Made by a program: the position numbers and the translations under genes. The notes beneath the pieces are model-generated. The model had not been told where the DNA came from, ran no database searches, and was given only the letters and a program-made list of their open reading frames with translations. DNA of 64,000 nucleotides from Sphingomonadales bacterium EhC05. Its GTDB lineage: Bacteria > Pseudomonadota > Alphaproteobacteria > Sphingomonadales > Sphingomonadaceae. The stretch lies in NCBI GenBank assembly GCA_001650955.1, contig LXYP01000006.1:105242-169241 (forward strand), written 5' to 3'. How positions within the stretch are numbered: position 1 is the first letter of the stretch; each line of letters opens with the position of its first letter. Of the stretch, positions 1 through 7,376 are shown piece by piece.

Positions 1-1302
1 GTCCAGCGCCGCCATCAGAAAGTCATCGAAGAAGCGCCTTGTCCCGTCATGACTCCCGAATTGCGCGCACAAATGGGCCATGCAGCGGTCGAGGCGGCGA
101 AAGCCGTGGATTATGTCGGCGCGGGTACGGTAGAATTTCTGCTCGACCAGAGCGGCGCCTTCTATTTTCTCGAAATGAACACGCGACTGCAGGTCGAACA
201 TCCGATCACCGAAGAAATTACCGGGCTGGATCTCGTCGCATTGCAGCTCAAAGTCGCGTCAGGCGACTTTCTCGGCCTCGAACAGAGTGACGTCACGCTC
301 AGCGGCCATGCGATGGAGGTCCGCCTCTATGCGGAAGACCCAGCGGAAGATTTTCTGCCAAGTACCGGCCATATTGACTTGTGGAAACCCTCTGACTGGT
401 CACGGGTCGATAGCGGCATCGAAAGCGGCGGCGAAGTTTCGCCTTTCTACGATTCGATGGTCGCCAAGATCATCACCCATGGGACGACGCGCGACGAAGC
501 GCGGAGGCGGATGATCAAGGCGCTTTCGGAAACCGCCTTATTTGGACCGAAAACCAATCGCGATTTTCTGATCGATGCGCTCGACAAGCCGGACTTTGTC
601 GGCGGTCATGCGACCACCGCCTTCATCGCGGAAAATTATGGCGACGACGGCGTCGATCTCGGGCCTCATGCCTTTTCATCCTATGCCATTGCGGCAGTGA
701 TTCATCACAAGTTGCGCCAGCAGTCCGCGCATAGGTTGGCGCTCAACGTCAATCCGGAAATGCTCGACTGGTCGAGCACCGGCGCCTTGGAAACCGTCGT
801 CCAATATGCAGATGGCGAAGATGCGCAGACTATCCATGTCCATGTCGACAAGCCTGGCCGCTATCGCGTGACCTCGGGCGAGGAGGCCGTGTCTGTCGAA
901 TTGGTGGCAATTGCTGAAGACAGGGCCAAGCTGAAAGTCGACGGACGGACGATCCCGGTCATCTATTTTGATGACCATCGGACATTGCATCTGGCCTTGC
1001 CGCAACGCTCACTGACAGTCACCGATCTCACTGGCGTCAGCGCGCTGGAAGATATCGGCGGCGGCGGCACGGTGGTCGCGCCGATGCACGGGCAGCTGCT
1101 CGAAATATTGGTCGCGCAAGGCGCGCACGTGTCCAAAGGTGACAAGCTGGCGGTGCTCGAAGCGATGAAGATGCAGCATGAGATTCTTGCCGAGATTGAC
1201 GGAACGGTCGAAACCATCGCCGCCTCGGCCGGCACACAGATCGCGGCCGACGACCTGATCATGGAAATTGTCGAAAAGGAAACCGAGGACAACGAAGCCT
1301 GA
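1..1302 (+). CDS. acyl-CoA carboxylase biotin-containing alpha subunit (3' part)
   Basis: The gene is open at the left edge; the frame is uninterrupted from base 1. The visible 433 residues hold the end of the ATP-grasp biotin carboxylase domain (EMNTRLQVEHPITEE, residues 59-73), the biotin carboxylase C-terminal domain, a linker of about 150 residues, and a C-terminal biotinyl domain with the motif EAMKM, whose biotinylated lysine is encoded at 1168-1170. Such subunits carboxylate biotin with ATP and bicarbonate and pass the carboxyl group to a carboxyltransferase subunit acting on an acyl-CoA (propionyl-, methylcrotonyl- or geranyl-CoA). The substrate cannot be fixed here because the beta subunit is outside the window. 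The next three genes on the same strand all handle acyl-CoA thioesters or related oxidations, which suggests an acid catabolic cluster. The first ATG at 49 is internal and is not the start. Confidence 0.92.
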   Translation, partial: VQRRHQKVIEEAPCPVMTPELRAQMGHAAVEAAKAVDYVGAGTVEFLLDQSGAFYFLEMNTRLQVEHPITEEITGLDLVALQLKVASGDFLGLEQSDVTLSGHAMEVRLYAEDPAEDFLPSTGHIDLWKPSDWSRVDSGIESGGEVSPFYDSMVAKIITHGTTRDEARRRMIKALSETALFGPKTNRDFLIDALDKPDFVGGHATTAFIAENYGDDGVDLGPHAFSSYAIAAVIHHKLRQQSAHRLALNVNPEMLDWSSTGALETVVQYADGEDAQTIHVHVDKPGRYRVTSGEEAVSVELVAIAEDRAKLKVDGRTIPVIYFDDHRTLHLALPQRSLTVTDLTGVSALEDIGGGGTVVAPMHGQLLEILVAQGAHVSKGDKLAVLEAMKMQHEILAEIDGTVETIAASAGTQIAADDLIMEIVEKETEDNEA

Positions 1303-1392
1303 TGGTTTCGGTTCCTTCGGAGCCTGTCGAACAACGCACGCCGATCATCTGCCCGCGAGATGCGTCAAACAACCGATAAGAGGACAAAAGCC

Positions 1393-2547
1393 ATGAACAA
1401 TAGAATCTGTGACATGCTCGGCATCGAATTTCCGCTTGTCGCCTTTTCCCATTGCCGCGACGTCGTTGCAGCGGTTTCGAGAGCCGGTGGCATGGGTGTC
1501 TTTGGCGGTGTCAACTGCTCCCCCGAGACCCTCGAGGAAGAGCTCAGCTGGATTGATGATCATGTTGACGGCAAACCTTATGGTCTCGACATCATCGTGC
1601 CGAACAAGGTCGAAGGAAAAGGCGAGACGCTCGATCCGGACGCCGTGCTCGCCGCGATCCCGGACGAACATAAGCAGTTTACCAACGACTTGATGCAACA
1701 CCATGGCGTTGATGCCGAGCGGATCGCCGATGACATTGAAATGGTACGCCGGGATCAGGTCGCCTCTGCCGAAAATCTGCGCGGCGGAACCGCAGCAGCG
1801 ATTTTGGACGTCGCTTTCCGGCATCCGATCAAGCTGATTGCCAATGCGCTTGGCATCCCGCCCCAGGTGATGCTGGAGATGGGAGAAAGACACGGCGTCC
1901 CGGTTGCCGCACTGGTCGGGACGAGAGAACATGCGATGAGTCAGGTCGCAGCGGGTGTCGACATCATCATTGCGGTCGGCGGCGAAGCCGGCGGGCATAC
2001 CGGCGAGATATCGACGATGGTGCTGATCCCCGAAGTCTGCAACGCGCTGGCCGAGATCGGCGATGACACACCGGTGCTTGCCGCTGGCGGTATCGCCACG
2101 GGCGCGCAAATGGCTGCAGCGATGGCGATGGGTGCAAGCGGGGCCTGGTGCGGATCGGTCTGGCTAACCACGGTCGAGGCAGAGACCAACCCGGTCGTCA
2201 AAGAGAAAATGCTGGTTGCGACATCGCGCGATACGGTACGCGCACGATCCCGCACCGGAAAGCCGTCGCGCCAGTTGCGCTCGCCATGGACCGATGCCTG
2301 GGAAGCCGAAGGCGCACCGACACCGCTGCCGATGCCGTTACAATCGCTAGTGGCTGAACCCCCGCTGCGCACTATTGATAAGCTCAGTCAGGGTGAGAAT
2401 CAGGGCGCCAAAGATCTCGCCACCTATTGGGTCGGACAAGGCGTGGGCCTGATGAACACACAGATGACTGCCGGTCAGGTTGTGCAGGAATTCAAGGAAG
2501 ATTTCCTCACCGCATTTGAAAGGCTGTCGACCAATTTGGAAGAATGA
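1393..2547 (+). CDS. nitronate monooxygenase / 2-nitropropane dioxygenase family protein
   Basis: A 384-residue FMN-dependent TIM-barrel protein of the nitronate monooxygenase family. The N-terminal pattern LGIEFPLVAFSHCRDVVAAV and the phosphate-binding glycine-rich stretch GGEAGGHTG (about residue 197) are typical, as is the later GGIATG loop. Family members oxidise alkyl nitronates, but many genomic copies sit in acyl-CoA or ring-degradation clusters and have other or unknown substrates. An ATG at 1393 with AGGA about 10 nt upstream is chosen over the upstream ATG at 1360, which lies before the ribosome-binding site. It follows the carboxylase gene by 90 bp and is 13 bp before the CoA-transferase gene, so co-transcription is likely. 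Confidence 0.85.
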   Translation: MNNRICDMLGIEFPLVAFSHCRDVVAAVSRAGGMGVFGGVNCSPETLEEELSWIDDHVDGKPYGLDIIVPNKVEGKGETLDPDAVLAAIPDEHKQFTNDLMQHHGVDAERIADDIEMVRRDQVASAENLRGGTAAAILDVAFRHPIKLIANALGIPPQVMLEMGERHGVPVAALVGTREHAMSQVAAGVDIIIAVGGEAGGHTGEISTMVLIPEVCNALAEIGDDTPVLAAGGIATGAQMAAAMAMGASGAWCGSVWLTTVEAETNPVVKEKMLVATSRDTVRARSRTGKPSRQLRSPWTDAWEAEGAPTPLPMPLQSLVAEPPLRTIDKLSQGENQGAKDLATYWVGQGVGLMNTQMTAGQVVQEFKEDFLTAFERLSTNLEE

Positions 2548-2560
2548 TCAGGAGACGTAC

Positions 2561-3727
2561 ATGACCCAGGTGACAGCTCAACAACCGCTCGCTGGCATCA
2601 AGGTCGTCGAATTTTCCACGATGATCACCGCTTCACTCGCGACGATGATGTTCGCGCAGCAAGGCGCGGACGTGATCAAGGTCGAACCCCCGGGCATCGG
2701 TGATCCAATGCGCTGGCTCGGCACCCAGAAAGCCGGGATTTCCGGGCTGTTCAACAATTGCAACCGTGCCAAACGCTCGATCACACTCGATCTGAAAACA
2801 GCAGAGGACGTCGGCACCGCGCGCGAACTCTGCATGCAGGCCGATGTGGTGATTCACAATTACCGGCCCGGCGTGATGGAACGGCTCGGCCTCAGCAGCG
2901 AGCAGCTGCGGGCCGCCAGACCGGAACTGATCTATTGCGCGATCACCGGGTTCGGCCATGAAGGGCCGCTCGCCGGCCGGCCGGCCTATGACCATGTGAT
3001 GCAGGCAATGTCGGGATTCATGACCCTGCAGGGCCATCCCGAAGATTTTGCCTATGTGAAAACTCTCATCTGCGACAAGCTGACTGCCTATACCGCCGCG
3101 CAGGCTGTCACCGCCGCCCTGTTTGCGCGCGAACGGATGGGCGGCGTGGGACAGCATATCGACCTGTCGATGCTGGAAAGCTGTATCGCCTTTCTCTGGC
3201 CCGATGCGGGGATGCACCTGACTTTGCTGGGCGACGAGGTGACCCATGGCGCGCCCTTTGCAGATTATTATCAACTGCCGATGCGCAGCACCGATGGCGC
3301 GATTGCTTATGCGGCGATGACCGATGCCCATTGGGACGCCGTATTCGATCTGGTTGGCCGATCCGACCTGAAAACCGAAGAAAAATATAAGGGCATGGCC
3401 AATCGCAGTATCCACATGGGCGAACTGGCGGCCATCATTGCCAGTCAAAAACCCGAGATGACCAGCAACGAGATGGTCGAAGGCCTGGCGAAACATGATG
3501 TTCCGGCCGCGCCTTGTCTGGCACTCGAAGACCTCCCTGACCATCAACATATTATCGCAATCGGGACATTTGAGGCGCAAGATCATCCGATATTGGGCAA
3601 AATCCAGAATGTTTCGGCCCCGGCGCGTTTTGGCGGAATAAAATTGCCGGCATGCGGGCCCAGTCCTGCACTCGGCCAGCACAGCGAGGCGATTCTTGTC
3701 GAGCTTGCACAAACTGCCAATCCATAG
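2561..3727 (+). CDS. CaiB/BaiF (family III) CoA-transferase
   Basis: A 388-residue class III CoA-transferase. These enzymes move CoA between carboxylic acids through an aspartyl-CoA intermediate and form interlocked dimers. Visible marks are the N-terminal LAGIKVVEFSTMITASLA, VIKVEPPGIGDPMR, the segment LDLKTAEDV, and the likely catalytic aspartate in RPAYDHVMQA (Asp144). The start ATG has AGGAG 7 nt upstream and lies 13 bp after the monooxygenase-like gene. Length is normal for the family. The acid substrate is unknown; racemases of the same fold (alpha-methylacyl-CoA racemase) are an alternative, and the sequence alone does not separate them. Context with an acyl-CoA synthetase and an acyl-CoA carboxylase favours activation of an organic acid for degradation. 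Confidence 0.85.
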   Translation: MTQVTAQQPLAGIKVVEFSTMITASLATMMFAQQGADVIKVEPPGIGDPMRWLGTQKAGISGLFNNCNRAKRSITLDLKTAEDVGTARELCMQADVVIHNYRPGVMERLGLSSEQLRAARPELIYCAITGFGHEGPLAGRPAYDHVMQAMSGFMTLQGHPEDFAYVKTLICDKLTAYTAAQAVTAALFARERMGGVGQHIDLSMLESCIAFLWPDAGMHLTLLGDEVTHGAPFADYYQLPMRSTDGAIAYAAMTDAHWDAVFDLVGRSDLKTEEKYKGMANRSIHMGELAAIIASQKPEMTSNEMVEGLAKHDVPAAPCLALEDLPDHQHIIAIGTFEAQDHPILGKIQNVSAPARFGGIKLPACGPSPALGQHSEAILVELAQTANP

Positions 3728-3786
3728 ACAGTTTCAATCCATTTCACGCTTTGCGATATAGTTGCACGTTTTTGCAAAGGCCCTAT

Positions 3787-3809
3787 TCTCTCCAAAAAAA
3801 TAGGAGAGA
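3787..3809 (+). promoter_or_regulatory. hairpin that covers the ribosome-binding site of the acyl-CoA synthetase gene
   Basis: Bases 3787-3793 (TCTCTCC) are complementary to 3803-3809 (GGAGAGA), with a 9-nt A-rich loop. The second arm contains the Shine-Dalgarno sequence 6 nt before the ATG at 3815. A competing 6-bp pairing (3782-3787 with 3799-3804) is also possible. Whether this controls translation is inference from the sequence. Confidence 0.4.
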
Positions 3810-3814
3810 TTCGC

Positions 3815-5458
3815 ATGACGTGGCAAATGGCTGATATTTGGGAAAATATTGCAGACGCGATTCCGGACAAGCCCGCGATTATATATGGCGACCGGCGCTA
3901 TAACTGGGCGGAATATGAAGATCGCGCCGCCAGGGTAGCGCAAGTCTTGACCGCTCACGGATTGGAAGCGGGCGCAAAACTGGCGATCTATGCTTATAAT
4001 TCTGCTGAATATATGGAAACCCAATTTGGCGCTTTCAAAGCCCGCCTCTGTCCGGTGAACGTCAACTATCGCTATCTCGAAGCCGAGCTGACGCATGTCA
4101 TCAACAATAGCGACAGCGAAGCCGTGGTCTATCAGGCGCAATTTGCCCCTCGTATCGCTGCAATCCGGGATCAGCTCGAACAGGTGAAGCTGTTTCTCGA
4201 AATTGATGATGGCTCAGGCGAACATCTCGAAGGCGCGGTTTCCTATGAGGACGCATTGCAGGCAGCCGAACCGATGCCACGCATCGAGCGATCCAACGAC
4301 GATCTCTACATGCTCTACACCGGCGGAACGACCGGCATGCCCAAAGGCGTGATGTATGATCACAAGAGTTTTGCAACCGCCTTGCTCGCCAAAGGTTTTG
4401 AAATGCGTGAGATGGAGCCTCCGACCGATGCCTCCAGTTTCGGCCCCTTGGTCCAGCAACTCCATGCAGCCAACGCCACCAGCCGCGCGATCCCCGCCTG
4501 CCCGATCATGCACGGAACCGGCATGTGGATCGGCGCGATGATTCCGCACAGCATGGGTGGAGCGGTAATATTGTTCAACAACAGCCATTTTGACCCACAT
4601 GCATTGTGGCAACTGGCCGCGAACGAGAAAGCCACCGACCTTACGATCGTTGGCGATGTTTTTGCCAAACCGATGCTGGCCGCGCTCGATGATGCCAAGA
4701 CGGCAGGTACGGACTTTGATCTATCTTCCCTGCAGATGATGGGTTCGTCCGGTGTGATGTGGTCGACCGAGGTCAAGCGGGGCCTGCTCAATCATATTCC
4801 CCATATCGCGATCGTCGACAGCATGGGCTCGACCGAAGGCAGCATGGGCAGTTCGATCACCACCGCCGAAAATATCAATATCGACAAGACGGCGACATTT
4901 GAAATGAACGACACGACCAAAGTGTTGACCGAAGACGGCAAACCGGTCGCGCCCGGGTCAGGCGAAATGGGAATGATCTGCAACGGCGGGATGGTGCCGC
5001 TTGGCTATTACAAAGACGAAGCAAAAAGCGCCGCGACGTTCAAGACATTTGACGGAGTCCGCTATTCCATTCCCGGGGATTTTGCGACGGTCGAAGCCGA
5101 CGGTTCGATCACGCTGCTTGGCCGGGGATCCGCCTGCATCAACAGCGGCGGCGAGAAAATCTTTCCCGAAGAGGTCGAAGAAGCGCTGAAAACCCACCAT
5201 AGTGTTTATGACTGCCTGGTTGTCGGCATACCCGATGACCGTTTCGGTCAGAAAGTCACAGCGGTTCTCTCGCTGAACGATGGCGCGATTTTTGACGAAA
5301 CACAGCTTACCACACATGTCCGAAGCCAGCTTGCAGACTATAAGGCACCGCGTTCGATCTTGCTGGTCGACACAGTTCCCCGCGCAGCCAATGGCAAGGC
5401 GGGATATAAGGATGCCAAGGAAACGGCGCTCAAAATGCTCGACCTCGTCACGACATAG
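3815..5458 (+). CDS. AMP-binding acyl-CoA synthetase
   Basis: A 547-residue adenylate-forming enzyme that joins a fatty or aromatic acid to CoA through an acyl-AMP intermediate. The P-loop-like signature YTGGTTGMPKG is at about residues 167-177. The motif DSMGSTEGSMG corresponds to the YGxTE region, LGRGSACINSGGEKIFPEEVEE to the hinge and start of the small C-terminal domain, and PRAANGKAGYKDAKE to the catalytic lysine region (K in GKAGYKD). The start has a strong GGAGAG ribosome-binding site. It is the last gene of the acyl-CoA cluster, 87 bp after the CoA-transferase gene. Substrate length cannot be read from the sequence; family members of this length include medium- and long-chain and steroid side-chain ligases. 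Confidence 0.88.
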   Translation: MTWQMADIWENIADAIPDKPAIIYGDRRYNWAEYEDRAARVAQVLTAHGLEAGAKLAIYAYNSAEYMETQFGAFKARLCPVNVNYRYLEAELTHVINNSDSEAVVYQAQFAPRIAAIRDQLEQVKLFLEIDDGSGEHLEGAVSYEDALQAAEPMPRIERSNDDLYMLYTGGTTGMPKGVMYDHKSFATALLAKGFEMREMEPPTDASSFGPLVQQLHAANATSRAIPACPIMHGTGMWIGAMIPHSMGGAVILFNNSHFDPHALWQLAANEKATDLTIVGDVFAKPMLAALDDAKTAGTDFDLSSLQMMGSSGVMWSTEVKRGLLNHIPHIAIVDSMGSTEGSMGSSITTAENINIDKTATFEMNDTTKVLTEDGKPVAPGSGEMGMICNGGMVPLGYYKDEAKSAATFKTFDGVRYSIPGDFATVEADGSITLLGRGSACINSGGEKIFPEEVEEALKTHHSVYDCLVVGIPDDRFGQKVTAVLSLNDGAIFDETQLTTHVRSQLADYKAPRSILLVDTVPRAANGKAGYKDAKETALKMLDLVTT

Positions 5459-5517
5459 GACGGCAAGCCTCAAGCTTAATCATTGACGTTACCGGCAAAA
5501 TATCGCCAAACGTAAAT

Positions 5518-6402
5518 ATGTTTGTTCAGCTGATCCACAACCCGGCTTCGGGAACCCATGATGACGACCGTCTGTCCATATTGAGCCGGGCGTTCGAAGC
5601 ATGTGGTGCGTCCGTGGTGGCGGGTCAGACCTCGATCAATGGAATGGTAAGATTTGCCACCCATGTCGATCTGGTCTGCGTCTCGGGTGGGGACGGCGCC
5701 CTGCGGCAGGTTGTCGCGGAGATGGCGCGGCAAAATATCCGCCAGCCAGTCTGCGTCTTTCCAGCCGGAACCGTCAATCTGATTGCGCGGGAACTGGGCT
5801 ATTCATCGCAAGCCGAACAATTTGCCCAGGAAGTGATGACCGGATTTCTCAACGGCGCGCGGCTCAAAGATCCTTTGGCGATGACCGACCATGGACCGCT
5901 GGTCGCCTGTCTCAGTGCGGGCCCCGAAGGTCTCGCTGTTGCCCGTCATCGGCCAAGCCTGAAGAAGCGGATCGGCGGACTGGCTTATGCGGTGTCTGCG
6001 CTGGGGCTGCTCGCATCCTGGCCGCGCTCAACATTTCATCTGCATATCGATCAGCAGCGGCTGATATGCGAGGCATTCTACGTGGTGAAAGGCCATTTTT
6101 TCGCCGGAGACTGGACTCTGGTTCCGCAAGCCCGCTTGGGCATGAACCATTTCCATCTGCTCAGTTTGAACAGGTTAACACGATGGAATTACTTGAGATT
6201 CCTATTGAAAGTGGCAATGAACAAGCATCCGGAAAGTCTCGATTTCGTCCAACTCCAGAGTATATCTTCCTTCCGGATCGAAAGCCCGACCGGAGCAGCC
6301 CAGCTGGCGTTTCAGGTGGACGGTGACTCCATGCCGGATGCGCCCGAGGAGGTTCGAATCAGCGAATTTTCCGTCGAATATTGTTTGCCTCAGGCCGGCT
6401 GA
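5518..6402 (+). CDS. diacylglycerol/lipid kinase family protein
   Basis: A 294-residue member of the DAGK catalytic-domain superfamily (YegS/LCB5-like), which phosphorylates diacylglycerol, sphingosine-type bases or related lipids at the inner membrane. The N-terminus LIHNPASGTHD and the nucleotide-binding loop CVSGGDGALRQVV (about residues 53-65) fit the family. The usual GTxND motif appears as FPAGTVNLIAREL (about residue 81), where Asn is kept but the following Asp is replaced by Leu, an unusual change. No good ribosome-binding site precedes the ATG. The last 13 bp overlap the 3' end of the convergent hydrolase gene. The substrate is not determinable; a role in sphingolipid metabolism would suit a sphingomonad but is inference. 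Confidence 0.75.
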   Translation: MFVQLIHNPASGTHDDDRLSILSRAFEACGASVVAGQTSINGMVRFATHVDLVCVSGGDGALRQVVAEMARQNIRQPVCVFPAGTVNLIARELGYSSQAEQFAQEVMTGFLNGARLKDPLAMTDHGPLVACLSAGPEGLAVARHRPSLKKRIGGLAYAVSALGLLASWPRSTFHLHIDQQRLICEAFYVVKGHFFAGDWTLVPQARLGMNHFHLLSLNRLTRWNYLRFLLKVAMNKHPESLDFVQLQSISSFRIESPTGAAQLAFQVDGDSMPDAPEEVRISEFSVEYCLPQAG

Positions 6403-7304
6403 AGCTGCCTCTGGTCGGCCGTGCGGCAGTGATCGGCAATCATCTCGACCATCATCGGCAATTTGCTGGGTGGCAGATCATGGCCCATGCCTTCGATCAG
6501 CTCAAATCGCGCACCATCGACATTGCTCGCGATATCCCGGCCGCAATCGGCGGGAATCAATGGATCATCGGCCCCGTGAATGACCAATGTCGCTACGGCA
6601 ATCCGCTGAGCGACGGGCCGCAGATCGCCGGTATCGATAATCGCAGCCATTTGCCGCTTGGGTCCGGCCGGGTAGAAGCTTCGCTCCTGCGCCAATTTCA
6701 TCAAAGCCTTGCGCTCATCGCTGCGGCTTCGGCCTTCATCCGACGCGATCAAAGATGAGAAAGCAAGCCCGAGTTCCAACGCTTCTTCCGGTGTGCGGGC
6801 TTTCGCGCGGGCCGTCTTGAACAGGACTTTGCGCACATCTGGATTGGCGCCTGGCAGGCCCGCCCCGTTGGTCGAAGACATGATTGGCGTGAACGACAAT
6901 GCCCGGTCGGGATGATCCGCGGCGATTAATTGTCCGATCATCCCACCCATGGATGCGCCGACAATATGGGCCTTTCCGATCTTCAGACTATCGAGAATAC
7001 CCACAGCGTCATTGGCCATATCGCTCAGATTATAGGGTGCCATCTGCCGTTTGGGGAAAAAACGCTTGGCGATCAACTGACGGACCGGACTCGGCGCTTT
7101 CACCCGGTCAAACTTGTAGGACAGGCCAACATCGCGATTGTCGAAGGTGACAACCCGGAAGCCCTGTTCGACCAGACCATTGACGAAATCCATCGGCCAA
7201 TAGAGCAGCTGCGCGGTATATCCCATCACCAGCAATATTGCCGGATCTGCGGGATTTCCATGGTCTTCCACTTCGAAATTTAGGCCATTGGCGATAAGCT
7301 GCAT
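6390..7304 (-). CDS. alpha/beta hydrolase
   Basis: A 304-residue alpha/beta-hydrolase-fold enzyme without a signal peptide, so cytoplasmic. The likely triad is Ser118 in the nucleophile elbow GASMGG, an Asp in HGADDPLIP (about residue 246-247) and His275 in GMGHDLP. The oxyanion-hole region is probably near LLVMGYTAQLLYW. The ATG follows AGGAAC at a good distance. It stands alone on the minus strand between the lipid kinase, which it overlaps tail to tail by 13 bp, and the usher cluster. Esterase, lipase or aryl-ester activity is possible; the fold does not tell the substrate. Confidence 0.85.
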   Translation of the reverse strand: MQLIANGLNFEVEDHGNPADPAILLVMGYTAQLLYWPMDFVNGLVEQGFRVVTFDNRDVGLSYKFDRVKAPSPVRQLIAKRFFPKRQMAPYNLSDMANDAVGILDSLKIGKAHIVGASMGGMIGQLIAADHPDRALSFTPIMSSTNGAGLPGANPDVRKVLFKTARAKARTPEEALELGLAFSSLIASDEGRSRSDERKALMKLAQERSFYPAGPKRQMAAIIDTGDLRPVAQRIAVATLVIHGADDPLIPADCGRDIASNVDGARFELIEGMGHDLPPSKLPMMVEMIADHCRTADQRQLQPA

Positions 7305-7376
7305 TGTCGGTTCCTGTTAGCTTCGGAAATCCAAATCAGTAACAGATTTGCCTGCCGACACAAGCAAAGCCCATGA

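Noticed and set aside
2633..3712. Long open frame on the minus strand opposite the CoA-transferase gene
   Set aside because: The plus-strand protein has clear family motifs; the antisense product has a composition typical of a shadow frame and no recognisable domain.
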